Source of the DNA: Anaerolineales bacterium
GTDB taxonomy: Bacteria; Chloroflexota; Anaerolineae; Anaerolineales; Villigracilaceae
Length of the DNA: 32,017 bases
Assembly: GCA_021462845.1 (NCBI GenBank)
Contig: JAJTXU010000027.1
Location: 1 to 32,017 of the forward strand
Reading direction: 5' to 3'
Shown: positions 8,450 through 16,329 of the stretch, one piece after another
How the letters are laid out: the number at the start of each line of letters is the position of its first letter
Position numbering within the stretch: position 1 is the first letter of the stretch
Notes under the pieces: generated by a model
The model's input: only the letters and a program-made list of their open reading frames with translations
What the model was told of the DNA's origin: nothing
The model's database searches: none
Position numbers and translations under genes: made by a program

Positions 8450-8954
8450 CCCCGCCGTTGAACTGGCGCGCGGGCTGTGGGTTACGCTAAAATCCATGTT
8501 CGAGAAGCCCGTCACGTATCAATACCCCGAAGAGAAGCGGGAGGTGCGCAAGCGTTTCCGCGGGCGGCATGAACTGCATCGCTACGAGAACGGGCTTGAA
8601 AAGTGCATCGGCTGTTCGTTGTGCGCCGCCGCCTGTCCCTCGGATGCGATCTTTGTGGAAGCCGCCGAAAACACGGATGAGAAACGCTTCTCGCCCGGAG
8701 AGCGGTATGCCTCCACCTATGAGATCAACATGCTCCGCTGTATTTATTGCGGCTATTGCGAGGACGCCTGCCCGACCGAGGCGATCACGCTGGGCGATAA
8801 CTACGAACTTTCGTTTTATGACCGCGCGTCCGCGATCTACACCAAAGATATGCTGCTCGATCCCGTCCCTGCCTCCGCCATGCTGACCCCGCAGAAGACC
8901 GAAACCGGCGTGTTCACGCGGTCGGTGCCGGAGATGGAGAATCCGAAGGACTAG
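8436..8954 (+). CDS. nuoI: NADH-quinone oxidoreductase subunit I (N6a/N6b)
   Basis: NuoI is the TYKY-type 2x[4Fe-4S] ferredoxin subunit that passes electrons from NuoG to N2. The 172 residues have an amphipathic N-terminus and two cluster motifs, C57-x2-C60-x2-C63-x3-C67 and C102-x2-C105-x2-C108-x3-C112, each with the fourth Cys followed by Pro. TTGAGGAG just before ATG 8436, inside nuoH, supports the start. Its TAG stop (8952-8954) forms the first three bases of the repeat word TAGAGAATTAGAGGA, which also occurs at the nuoK stop. Confidence 0.96.
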   Translation: MSALDPAVELARGLWVTLKSMFEKPVTYQYPEEKREVRKRFRGRHELHRYENGLEKCIGCSLCAAACPSDAIFVEAAENTDEKRFSPGERYASTYEINMLRCIYCGYCEDACPTEAITLGDNYELSFYDRASAIYTKDMLLDPVPASAMLTPQKTETGVFTRSVPEMENPKD

Positions 8955-9010
8955 AGAATTAGAGGAGTAGAGAATTGGGAAGAAAAAATTCTCCAGTTCT
9001 CCAATTCTCT
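8952..9010. repeat. Purine/pyrimidine inverted repeat starting in the nuoI stop codon
   Basis: Bases 8953-8976 pair imperfectly (about 20 of 24) with 8987-9010, a purine-rich arm against a pyrimidine-rich arm. The first 15 bases are identical to 9924-9938 at the nuoK stop. Related words (AGAGAATTAG, CTCCAGTCTCCAATCTCC) appear at 18360-18424, 20700-20800 and 25460-25540. Confidence 0.7.
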
Positions 9011-9023
9011 TTTGTAGACAACC

Positions 9024-9548
9024 ATGACACTTGATTTGATCCTTTTCCTCGTCCTCTCCCTCATCGCCATCGCTTCCGCGCTGGGGATGTTGCTCAGCCG
9101 CAACGCGGTGTATTCGGCGTTATACCTCGTGTTGAACTTCGTTACGGTGGCGGTGTTTTATTTATTGCTCAGCGCGCCGTTCATTGCGATGGCGCAGATC
9201 ACCGTGTACGCGGGCGCGATCATGGTGTTGTTCCTGTTCGTGATCATGTTGCTCGGCGCGGATGCGTTGCCGAAATCAGAAGTCTTGCCGTGGCAGAGAC
9301 CGCTTGCCGTTGTTCTTTCTGTGCTGCTTGGCATAGAAGCGGCTTACCTGCTCATCACCAAAGCCCGCCCGGTAGGAGACATCCTCCCGCCAGCCGATGC
9401 GGTCAACGCGACGGAGAACCTGCAACAGCTCGGCATTGCGCTGTTCAGAGAGTATTTACTTCCGTTTGAAGTGGTTTCCATTTTGTTGCTGGTCGCCATG
9501 GTCGGCGCGATCGTTCTTACGAAGAAAGAGAAAGGGGTGCGGAACTGA
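9024..9548 (+). CDS. nuoJ: NADH-quinone oxidoreductase subunit J (ND6 type)
   Basis: NuoJ is a membrane subunit beside NuoK and NuoA, and its third helix has the pi-bulge thought to transmit the redox signal. The 174 residues show about five hydrophobic segments, and the ND6 signature YAGAIMVLFLFVIMLL lies at 62-77. Length is normal. The ribosome binding site before ATG 9024 is weak. A repeat hairpin separates it from nuoI, so coupling there is unlikely. Confidence 0.94.
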   Translation: MTLDLILFLVLSLIAIASALGMLLSRNAVYSALYLVLNFVTVAVFYLLLSAPFIAMAQITVYAGAIMVLFLFVIMLLGADALPKSEVLPWQRPLAVVLSVLLGIEAAYLLITKARPVGDILPPADAVNATENLQQLGIALFREYLLPFEVVSILLLVAMVGAIVLTKKEKGVRN

Positions 9549-9552
9549 TCTT

Positions 9553-9602
9553 TACGCAATACGAAGTACGCAGTAGTTTTGCTGCGTATTGTGTACTGCG
9601 TA
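9553..9602. repeat. Inverted repeat of the TACTGCGTA family, nuoJ-nuoK spacer
   Basis: Bases 9553-9575 pair with 9580-9602 at about 18 of 23 positions around a 4-base loop. The arms are made of TACGCAATACG / CGTATTGTGTACTGCGTA words. Similar words occur at 3471-3496 (nuoE stop) and at 20577-20598, where they encode part of a signal peptide. Confidence 0.65.
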
Positions 9603-9623
9603 AGAGTGAACCGCGAGAAAAAC

Positions 9624-9926
9624 ATGATACCTGTTGATTACTACATCGTTCTTTCCGCCATTCTTTTTACCATCGGCGTGCTGGGCGTGTTGATCCGCCG
9701 CAATGCGTTGATCATCTTCATGTCCATCGAGTTGATGTTGAACGCGGCAAACCTCGCCATCGTGGCGTTCGGCAGCGCGTTCGAAAGTTTTAGCGGGCAG
9801 GTCTTCGCCTTTTTCGTGATCGCGGTCGCCGCGGCGGAGGTGGCGGTGGGTCTCGCGCTGATCGTGGAAATTTTCAAATCCAAGAAAAGTATTGACGTGG
9901 ATCAGGTGAGTTCATTAAAAGGATAG
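9624..9926 (+). CDS. nuoK: NADH-quinone oxidoreductase subunit K (ND4L type)
   Basis: NuoK is a small three-helix membrane subunit whose two buried glutamates sit on the proton path. With the ATG at 9624 the protein is 100 residues, the normal length, and E36 (FMSIELMLN) and E72 (AAAEVAVG) fall at the same numbers as the essential E. coli glutamates. The frame is open 15 codons further up to 9579, but that extension is encoded by the intergenic repeat and is rejected. The stop (9924-9926) opens the TAGAGAATTAGAGGA repeat. Confidence 0.95.
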   Translation: MIPVDYYIVLSAILFTIGVLGVLIRRNALIIFMSIELMLNAANLAIVAFGSAFESFSGQVFAFFVIAVAAAEVAVGLALIVEIFKSKKSIDVDQVSSLKG

Positions 9927-9970
9927 AGAATTAGAGGACTGGAGAATTCTCCACTTCTCAAATTCTCCGA
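9924..9970. repeat. Inverted repeat starting in the nuoK stop codon
   Basis: The centre GGAGAATTCTCC (9941-9952) is a perfect palindrome. The flanks pair at about 12 of 16 positions, purine-rich on the left and pyrimidine-rich on the right. Same family as 8952-9010. Confidence 0.65.
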
Positions 9971-9977
9971 GGTTTTT

Positions 9978-12146
9978 ATGCACTTAAGCGAAACAGTAAA
10001 CACAGGTTTTCTTTTCCTCGCCCCCTGGCTGGTATTTTTCCCGGTCATCGGCTTGCTCATCAACATCATCTTCGGCGGCAAGTTTAGCGAGCGGATGATC
10101 GGCGCGGTGGCGAGTCTCTTCTCAGGGCTGACCTTTGTCGTGTCGGTCTTGTTGTACGCAACACTATCAGGCGCGCACGGCGAAGCGATGCGCTGGCATC
10201 TCGCCGAATGGATTCGCATCGGAGACCTCTCCCTCGATTGGACGTTCCGCGTTGACTCGCTCTCCACCATGATGATGTTGGTCGTTTCGGGCGTCGGGAC
10301 TCTTATCCACATCTACGCCATCGGGTACATGCACGAAGATGTGCGCTTCAAAAACGACGTGGGGCGGTTCCGCCGTTTCTTCGTTTTTCTCAACCTCTTC
10401 ATCGCCGCGATGATGATCCTCATCAGCGGCGATTCGTATCTGATGTTGTTCGTCGGCTGGGAGGGGGTGGGGCTATGCTCGTTCCTGCTCGTCGGCTTCT
10501 GGTACGACCTGGACTTGCTCGCGCGACCTTCGTGGGCAAATTCATTCGCCGCGGTCAAGGCGTTCGTTGCCAACCGCGTCGGCGACTTTGGTTTTTTGAT
10601 CGCGACCTTCATCATCTTTTGGGCGTTTGGCAGTTTGCAGTTCGACGCCGTGTTTCAAAAAGTCCCCGAAGTTTCGCAAGGCGTGATCCTTGCGATCACC
10701 TTGTTCTTCTTATTAGGTGTGACGGGAAAATCGGCGCAAGTTCCGTTGTATGTGTGGTTGCCCGACGCGATGGCGGGTCCGACTCCCGTTTCGGCGCTCA
10801 TCCACGCCGCGACGATGGTGACGGCGGGCGTCTATCTCGTTGCGCGTTCCGCGCCGTTGTACTCGTCGGTGCCTGAGGCGCAGAATATCGTCGCGCTGGT
10901 GGGAGGGGTCACCGCGCTCTTCGCCGCGACGATCGCCGCCGGTCAATTCGACATCAAGAAAGTGCTGGCGTACTCCACCATCTCACAACTCGGATTCATG
11001 GTTGCGGCGGTCGGAATGGGCGCATACGTGGCAGGGATGTTCCATCTCGTCACGCACGCATTTTTCAAAGCATTGCTCTTCCTTTCCGCGGGTTCGGTGA
11101 TCCTCGGCATGGAGCGTGGACATCATCATGCGGAACATGCGCACGCGAATCACGATAGTCATGGCAAGGGGAAAAAGAAAGAAGGAAAGAGGAAAGAGGA
11201 AAGACACGATGCGCATGATGATCACACGGCAACAGGTCATGGCGAGGTGTTTGACCCCGGCGACATGCGCAACATGGGCGGGCTTCGCAAGACTATGCCA
11301 GTCACGTTCTGGGTCTACATCGCCGGCACGGTTGCGCTGGCTGGCTTGCCTCCGTTCGCGGGATTTTGGTCGAAGGATGAAATTTTGCTCGATGCGAGCC
11401 GTCACAATCAGACCGTGTATTGGTTGTTGACCATTGCCGCGTTTTTCACCGCGTTCTACATGGGACGACAAATTTGGATGGTCTTCTTCGGCGAGGCGCG
11501 GCACGAAGCCGCGGCGCACGCGGAGGAAAGCCCCAAAGTGATGACCGTCCCGTTGATGGTTTTGGCTGTTCTCTCGGTCTTGGGCGGCGCGCTCAACCTG
11601 CCGTTTGAAGGTTTTCACAATCTCGGTCACTGGCTCGCGCACACCCTTGGCGAAGTGGAATCGCTCCCGTTGAATTTGCAAGTGGCGGGCGTTTCAACCG
11701 TCCTTGCGTTGCTCGCCATTTTGATCTCGTGGTTGCTCTATGCTCGCAAGCCATTCGCAAAGGATCAAACCGATCCGCTCGCGTCGCTGGGCTTGGCGTT
11801 CAAAGGCATGAACAATAAATGGTGGATTGACGAACTCTATCACCTCTTGTTCATCAACCCATATATCAAGCTTTCATACTTTATCGCCGAAGTGATTGAC
11901 TGGCGTTTCTGGCATGACTGGTTCCACGAGAAGGTCATCATGGGAACGTACAACTGGATCAGTTTCATCGGCTTGAACAAGTACGCCGATCAGCAAGGCA
12001 TCGACGCCTTCGCGAACGGCTTGGGGACGTGGACCCAGTCGCTAGCGGCGACCCTCCGCAAGGTCCAGAATGGATTCGTGCGCTCGTACGCGCTGTCCAT
12101 CTTATTGGGAGTTGTCTTTATTCTTGGGTATTTGATTTTCAAATAG
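9978..12146 (+). CDS. nuoL: NADH-quinone oxidoreductase subunit L (ND5 type)
   Basis: NuoL is the most distal antiporter-like pump of the membrane arm, with a long lateral helix and C-terminal extension. The 722-residue protein has the key residues E162 (GWEGVGLCSF), K251 (GVTGKSAQVPLYVWLPDAM) and the VTHAFFKALLF block at 358-368. GAGG precedes ATG 9978. Odd feature: residues about 381-425, between helices, are a His- and Lys-rich hydrophilic insertion with some ten histidines, encoded partly by a simple purine stretch at 11168-11203. It may bind metal or just be a surface loop. Confidence 0.96.
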   Translation: MHLSETVNTGFLFLAPWLVFFPVIGLLINIIFGGKFSERMIGAVASLFSGLTFVVSVLLYATLSGAHGEAMRWHLAEWIRIGDLSLDWTFRVDSLSTMMMLVVSGVGTLIHIYAIGYMHEDVRFKNDVGRFRRFFVFLNLFIAAMMILISGDSYLMLFVGWEGVGLCSFLLVGFWYDLDLLARPSWANSFAAVKAFVANRVGDFGFLIATFIIFWAFGSLQFDAVFQKVPEVSQGVILAITLFFLLGVTGKSAQVPLYVWLPDAMAGPTPVSALIHAATMVTAGVYLVARSAPLYSSVPEAQNIVALVGGVTALFAATIAAGQFDIKKVLAYSTISQLGFMVAAVGMGAYVAGMFHLVTHAFFKALLFLSAGSVILGMERGHHHAEHAHANHDSHGKGKKKEGKRKEERHDAHDDHTATGHGEVFDPGDMRNMGGLRKTMPVTFWVYIAGTVALAGLPPFAGFWSKDEILLDASRHNQTVYWLLTIAAFFTAFYMGRQIWMVFFGEARHEAAAHAEESPKVMTVPLMVLAVLSVLGGALNLPFEGFHNLGHWLAHTLGEVESLPLNLQVAGVSTVLALLAILISWLLYARKPFAKDQTDPLASLGLAFKGMNNKWWIDELYHLLFINPYIKLSYFIAEVIDWRFWHDWFHEKVIMGTYNWISFIGLNKYADQQGIDAFANGLGTWTQSLAATLRKVQNGFVRSYALSILLGVVFILGYLIFK

Positions 12147-12200
12147 TCGCAGGTCAACGATCGAACGCTCGGCTTTCGACCTTTGACATTCAACTTGCGA
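12147..12200. repeat. Inverted repeat, nuoL-nuoM spacer
   Basis: TCGCAGGT...ATCGAA begins the base after the nuoL stop and pairs imperfectly with TTCGACCT...TTGCGA ending at 12200. Similar words (ACCTTTGACATTCAACTT-like) occur inside thrC at 19573-19606. Confidence 0.5.
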
Positions 12201-12215
12201 CCTAGAGGACTGAAC

Positions 12216-13742
12216 ATGGAATTTCTTTTACAACCGCTTACTCTGCTGATCTTTTTCCCGCTGGTGGGAGTTTTGATTCTGCTCTTCATCCCCAGCGGAA
12301 ACAAAAACGCGATGCGCTGGACGGCGCTCATCGTCTCGATCGTGACGTTCATCATCTCGCTGGGCGTGTTGAAAGGATTCAACGCCTCGAACACAGACTT
12401 GCAGATGGTGGCTCGCTACGATTGGATCACCGTGGCAGGCTGGAACATTCAATACTTCCTCGGCGTTGACGGGCTGAGCATCCTGCTCGTTTTGCTGACG
12501 ACGCTTCTCACGCCGATCTCGATCCTCTCCACGTGGACGGCTGTCGAAGAGCGCGTCAAGGAATACATGATCTTCTTCCTCCTGCTGGAGATCGGTATGA
12601 ATGGCGTGTTCCTCGTGCAGGATTTGTTCCTCTTCTACATCTTCTGGGAATTCACGCTCGTGCCGATGTACTTCATCATCGGCATCTGGGGCGGACCGCG
12701 CCGCATCTACGCCGCGTTGAAATTTTTCCTCTATACTATGGCGGGTTCCATTTTGATGTTGCTTGCCATTCTGTGGCTCGGCATTCACGGCAAGACCTTC
12801 TCGCTCCCAGATTTGATCGCGCAAGGCGGAATCCCCGCTAACATTCAAATGTGGTTGTTCATCGCCTTCGCCGCCGCATTCGCCATCAAAGTGCCGATGT
12901 GGCCCCTGCACTCGTGGCTTCCTGATGCGCACGTCGAAGCGCCGACCGCTGGCTCGGTGATTCTGGCAGGCGTGCTGTTGAAGCTAGGCACATACGGCTT
13001 CGTGCGATTCAACATCCCCTTGTTCCCCGAAGCGACTCTCCAAGCCGCGCCATGGATCGCCCTGCTCGGCACGATCGGAATCATCTATGGCGCCGCGGTC
13101 TCATACGCCCAGCCCGACATCAAGAAGCTGGTCGCGTACTCGTCCGTGAGCCACTTGGGATTCGTGATGCTCGGCTTGTTCGCGTTGAACCCCGAAGGCA
13201 TCGCGGGCGCGATCTTGCAGATGATCAATCACGGCATCAGCACAGGCGCGTTGTTCTTGCTCGTCGGCATGGTCTACGAGCAGACTCACACGCGCGAGTT
13301 CAAAGTCTACGGCGGCTTGTGGAAGATCATGCCGGTCTTCGGCACTATCTATCTCATCGTCTCGCTCTCCTCGATGGGCTTGCCCGGCTTGAACGGCTTC
13401 GTCGGTGAGTTCACCATTTTGCTCGGCGCATGGGGCGCTGGACAAAACGGAGTCTTCTATTGGGGCAACGTCTGGTTCGCGGCGATCTCCGCGCTCGGCG
13501 TCATCATGGCGGCGATCTACATTTTGTACATGTTCCAAAAAATGTTCATGGGACCGCAAGGCGAAGTCGTGGAAGAAACCAAGAAACACGGACACGCCAT
13601 CCGCGACCTCAACTGGCGCGAGATCGTAACCGTCGTTCCGCTCTTGATCCTCATCTTCTGGATCGGCTTATACCCCGCGCCGTTCTTCAACCTCATGGCG
13701 CCCGCCGTCAATCATCTCGTTGGGATGTTGCCGTTGCCATAA
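12216..13742 (+). CDS. nuoM: NADH-quinone oxidoreductase subunit M (ND4 type)
   Basis: NuoM is the middle antiporter-like proton pump. Counting from ATG 12216 the protein is 508 residues. The conserved glutamate is E145 (FYIFWEFTLVPMYF), and the channel lysine is K225 in the FAIKVPMWPLHSWLPDAH block. AGAGGA upstream of 12216 supports this start. A TTG start 33 bases earlier would encode repeat sequence and is less likely. There are about 13-14 membrane helices. nuoN follows after an unusually long spacer of 279 bases filled with repeats. Confidence 0.96.
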   Translation: MEFLLQPLTLLIFFPLVGVLILLFIPSGNKNAMRWTALIVSIVTFIISLGVLKGFNASNTDLQMVARYDWITVAGWNIQYFLGVDGLSILLVLLTTLLTPISILSTWTAVEERVKEYMIFFLLLEIGMNGVFLVQDLFLFYIFWEFTLVPMYFIIGIWGGPRRIYAALKFFLYTMAGSILMLLAILWLGIHGKTFSLPDLIAQGGIPANIQMWLFIAFAAAFAIKVPMWPLHSWLPDAHVEAPTAGSVILAGVLLKLGTYGFVRFNIPLFPEATLQAAPWIALLGTIGIIYGAAVSYAQPDIKKLVAYSSVSHLGFVMLGLFALNPEGIAGAILQMINHGISTGALFLLVGMVYEQTHTREFKVYGGLWKIMPVFGTIYLIVSLSSMGLPGLNGFVGEFTILLGAWGAGQNGVFYWGNVWFAAISALGVIMAAIYILYMFQKMFMGPQGEVVEETKKHGHAIRDLNWREIVTVVPLLILIFWIGLYPAPFFNLMAPAVNHLVGMLPLP

Positions 13743-13754
13743 CATTCATACCTC

Positions 13755-13799
13755 GGTGGTCGAGTAGTGGCGCCTTAAGCGCCACGTATCGAGACCACC
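13755..13799. repeat. REP-like palindrome copy 1 (GGTGGTCGAGTAG family)
   Basis: Outer words GGTGGTCGAGTAG and CGTATCGAGACCACC enclose the perfect inner stem TGGCGC-CTTAA-GCGCCA. The same outer words with different tips occur at 13831-13880 (opposite orientation) and 25546-25591, so this is a dispersed family with a fixed base and a variable tip. Confidence 0.8.
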
Positions 13800-13830
13800 A
13801 GTTGCAAGTGAATATTTGAATACAAGATAT

Positions 13831-13880
13831 GTGGTTTCGATACGCCCTTCGCAAACCCCGCTCAGGGCTACTCAACCACC
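13831..13880. repeat. REP-like palindrome copy 2, opposite orientation
   Basis: GTGGTTTCGATACG...CTACTCAACCACC with inner CCC/GGG pairing. It faces copy 1 across 31 bases, giving a head-to-head pair in the nuoM-nuoN spacer. Confidence 0.75.
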
Positions 13881-13897
13881 ATTTGAAACAGAAATAA

Positions 13898-14003
13898 AAA
13901 TTCGCGCTAATTCGCGCAATTCGCGGCAAAAGATTTTGACCTGTGAAAGTTGTGAAAAGAAAAAATCCGTGCCAATCCGTGCGGCGCGTGGCGCCGTGGC
14001 GAC
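13898..14003. repeat. 9-10 bp periodic repeat before nuoN
   Basis: AATTCGCG recurs three times (about 13899-13924) at 9-10 base spacing, then AATCCGTGC twice (about 13965-13982). This is the same style as the periodic arms at 2894-2961 and 19324-19440. No promoter or ribosome binding site for nuoN stands out here. Confidence 0.5.
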
Positions 14004-14021
14004 AAAATCTGTGACTAAACA

Positions 14022-15464
14022 ATGAATCAATCCGACCTCACCACCATCCTCCCGCTCCTCATCCTCGCCGTTTGGGCATGTGTGCTATTGCTGGTTGACC
14101 TCTTCATCCCGAAGGATCGCAAAGGCATCACCGCATTGCTCTCCGCGTTGGGTCTTGCTGTCACGCTTGGCTACACCCTCGCGCAGATCGGGAGCGAAGT
14201 GACAGGCTTCAACGGCATGGTCACGCTCGACGGCTTCTCGACCTTCGTCAACGTGTTGCTCCTCGTCAGCGGCTTGCTCGGCGTCGCGGTCGCCTACGGC
14301 TACGTCAAACGCATGGGCATCGAGCGCGGCGAATATTACACCCTGCTCCTCTTCAGCGTCGTCGGCATGATGCTCATGGCGCAAGCCACCGACCTCATCG
14401 TCGTCTTCCTCGCGCTCGAACTGCTTTCGATTCCTCTTTACGTTCTCGCCGCGTTCGCGCGTCCCCAACAAGATTCCGAAGAAGCGGGACTCAAATACTT
14501 TTTGCTCGGCGCATTTTCTTCTGGATTCCTCGTCTACGGGATCGCCCTCATCTTCGGCGCGACTCAATCCACCAACATTTTCGCCATCGTGACAGCCGCT
14601 TCAACTTCGACGGGCAGTCTGCTTCTAACCATCGGCGCCGCCCTTCTCCTCATCGGGTTCGGCTTCAAGGTCGCGGCCGTTCCCTTCCACATGTGGACCC
14701 CCGACGTGTATCAAGGCGCGCCGACTGCGGTGACCGCGTTCATGTCCTCAGGCGCGAAGATCGCGGGATTCGCCGCGTTGCTCCGCGTGTTCGCCACCGC
14801 GTTCCCCTCCCTCGCAACCGACATGACCGACGTGTTCTGGGTCATCTCCGCCGCGACGATGATCCTTGGCAACGTGGTCGCCATCGCGCAAACCGACATC
14901 AAACGTCTGCTTGCGTATTCCTCCATCGCCCACGCGGGATACATCCTCATGGCATTTGTTCCATATGGAAACGAAAGCGTAGTGGCGACTTCAGTCGCTG
15001 CAGGTTTGTTCTATCTCGTCGCGTATGTGTTCACCAACTTCGGCGCATGGGGCGTGGTCATTGCCTTGGAGAAAAAAGAAGGCAAAGGCTTGGCATTGGA
15101 CGATTACGCGGGTCTTGCGAAGAAACATCCCGCTCTCGCCGCCGCGATGACCATCTTCATGCTCTCGCTCATCGGTCTGCCCCCCACTATCGGACTCATC
15201 GGGAAACTGTACCTCTTCCGCGCCGTAATTGATGCTGGTTTCGTCTGGCTTGCCATCATCGGCGTGCTTGCCTCCCTCGTCTCGGCATTCTACTATCTGC
15301 GCGTCGTCGTCATCATGTACATGAAAGACGGCGAACCCACCGCCGAACGCGAACCGTGGCTCGATGCGACCATGATAGTCACAGCCTTGGTGACGGTGAT
15401 CGTAAGTTTCGTCCCGCAATTCCTATTCGCCTGGGCAAGCGAAGCGTTGTTGAAGTTGTTTTAG
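14022..15464 (+). CDS. nuoN: NADH-quinone oxidoreductase subunit N (ND2 type)
   Basis: NuoN is the antiporter-like pump nearest the hydrophilic arm. The 480 residues contain about 14 membrane helices. Conserved charges are E133 (LALELLSIPLYVLA), K158 (GLKYFLLGAFSSG) and K216 (GFKVAAVPFHMWTPDVYQGAP). It is the last gene of the 14-gene operon. No clear Shine-Dalgarno precedes ATG 14022, and the long repeat-filled spacer leaves open whether it depends entirely on read-through from nuoM. A strong hairpin at 15542-15575 ends the region. Confidence 0.96.
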   Translation: MNQSDLTTILPLLILAVWACVLLLVDLFIPKDRKGITALLSALGLAVTLGYTLAQIGSEVTGFNGMVTLDGFSTFVNVLLLVSGLLGVAVAYGYVKRMGIERGEYYTLLLFSVVGMMLMAQATDLIVVFLALELLSIPLYVLAAFARPQQDSEEAGLKYFLLGAFSSGFLVYGIALIFGATQSTNIFAIVTAASTSTGSLLLTIGAALLLIGFGFKVAAVPFHMWTPDVYQGAPTAVTAFMSSGAKIAGFAALLRVFATAFPSLATDMTDVFWVISAATMILGNVVAIAQTDIKRLLAYSSIAHAGYILMAFVPYGNESVVATSVAAGLFYLVAYVFTNFGAWGVVIALEKKEGKGLALDDYAGLAKKHPALAAAMTIFMLSLIGLPPTIGLIGKLYLFRAVIDAGFVWLAIIGVLASLVSAFYYLRVVVIMYMKDGEPTAEREPWLDATMIVTALVTVIVSFVPQFLFAWASEALLKLF

Positions 15465-15541
15465 CTTCTCCGCGCTGACATCGTGCCCGAAGGGTAGCGG
15501 AGGACGAAGTCCGTAGTCGAAGCGCATATCTTGCAGAATCA

Positions 15542-15575
15542 AAAACGGGACTGTGCTCAATCACAGTCCCGTTTT
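15542..15575. terminator. Strong hairpin terminator after nuoN
   Basis: A perfect 14-bp stem (AAAACGGGACTGTG, 15542-15555, with 15562-15575) closes a 6-base loop and ends in TTTT on both strands, so it can act in both directions. It would end the nuo transcript and insulate the small-RNA promoter that starts 6 bases later. Confidence 0.8.
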
Positions 15576-15580
15576 CGATT

Positions 15581-15609
15581 TGGACATTTCCTCGTACTGG
15601 TTGTATAAT
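15581..15609 (+). promoter_or_regulatory. Near-consensus sigma-70 promoter for the small RNA
   Basis: -35 TGGACA (15581-15586, 5 of 6) and -10 TATAAT (15604-15609, 6 of 6) with the ideal 17-base spacer. This is the best promoter in the window. No open frame follows on the plus strand before the convergent gene; what follows is a highly structured RNA. Confidence 0.8.
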
Positions 15610-15615
15610 GCAAGC

Positions 15616-15718
15616 ATCAATAAAACGGCTCGACCGTTTTACCCGCCCCTGGCGACAAGGCTGCCACATGAGGTAGTCTTCTCAAGGAATACTTGAGATA
15701 GCCAGGGGTGTTTTATTT
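15616..15718 (+). ncRNA. Structured small RNA convergent with a DUF3800 gene
   Basis: From the predicted start near 15616 the RNA folds into a 5' hairpin (TAAAACGG 15621-15628 with 15634-15641). A three-way junction follows. Its base stem is CCCCTGGC (15646-15653) with GCCAGGGG (15701-15708). Arm 2 is GGCTGCC (15659-15665) with GGTAGTC (15672-15678, two G-U pairs). Arm 3 is CTCAAG (15681-15686) with CTTGAG (15692-15697). A U-rich tail follows (TGTTTTATTT, 15709-15718), so the base stem can serve as terminator. The tail touches the stop codon of the convergent DUF3800 gene. Families of structured RNAs next to DUF3800 genes have been described by comparative genomics (DUF3800-I to -XI, from memory); I cannot say whether this is one of them. 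On the other strand the 5' hairpin could act as terminator for the DUF3800 gene. Confidence 0.7.
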
Positions 15719-16321
15719 GTCTACCTGCCATAAATCGGCTACTTTACTGGAAAATGTCTGAAAATAGCTGGAGTCATTTTCCCAAACAAATTGCCGTACA
15801 GCACCTGCAATCATATCCGCCAATTGCAACCCATCGTCATATTTCGACCTACTCGAAACGATTTTCTTGAAGGCACGTTCTCGCTGCATTTGTTTGTATG
15901 CCTGTGTAAAATGGATTCGCAAGGATTGGATAAAATAATCAGGCGCGTCGTCCAAGACCAAAACGTCATTGGCAATATCAAGAGGCGAAGCTCGCAAGGT
16001 GAGGTTAACCAACAAGGTAGTTGCCAGTTCTGCACTGCTCAACGATTGAAACTTCACAGGCAGGCGAGATTTAATCAGCGCGGCGGCACGAACGCGAAAA
16101 GCAAAAGGTTGGATGGCTTGAAAGAATTCATCCTTTTGGCGTAAATTCGTCTTGTAAAAGTGAAACTCGAAAGTTGAGGGAAGATGCAGTTTCCTTCGTA
16201 ACTCAGCAAGTTCGGTCAGATGTTCCCGATTGGGTAACTGCACCATCGCGACAACGTAATACGCTGAACCTTTGTCGGTCAGTCCCGCATCGCCTGATTC
16301 GTCAACAAAGAAATATTGCAT
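15713..16321 (-). CDS. DUF3800 protein, putative RNase H-like nuclease
   Basis: The 202-residue protein starts with the DUF3800 hallmark FFVDESGD (residues 4-11), then FEFHF (51-55), a VLDD strand (122-125) and the C-terminal motif YDDGLQLADMIAGAV (161-175). The spaced acidic residues D7, E52, D124/125 and D169 are consistent with an RNase H-like two-metal site; the family is thought to have this fold, but its activity is not established. No membrane segment or signal peptide. A -10 box TATAAT lies 8 bases before the ATG, so the mRNA is probably leaderless. It converges tail to tail with a structured small RNA. The pair is isolated from both neighbours by repeats. A defence, toxin-antitoxin or RNA-processing role is inference only. 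Confidence 0.85.
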   Translation of the reverse strand: MQYFFVDESGDAGLTDKGSAYYVVAMVQLPNREHLTELAELRRKLHLPSTFEFHFYKTNLRQKDEFFQAIQPFAFRVRAAALIKSRLPVKFQSLSSAELATTLLVNLTLRASPLDIANDVLVLDDAPDYFIQSLRIHFTQAYKQMQRERAFKKIVSSRSKYDDGLQLADMIAGAVRQFVWENDSSYFQTFSSKVADLWQVDK

Positions 16322-16329
16322 AGGGCGCG

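Noticed and set aside
9579-9623. N-terminal extension of nuoK
   Set aside because: Encoded by the intergenic inverted repeat; the start at 9624 gives the standard length and puts E36 and E72 at the family positions.
12183-12215. TTG start 11 codons upstream of nuoM
   Set aside because: Would translate spacer repeat; ATG 12216 has AGAGGA in front.
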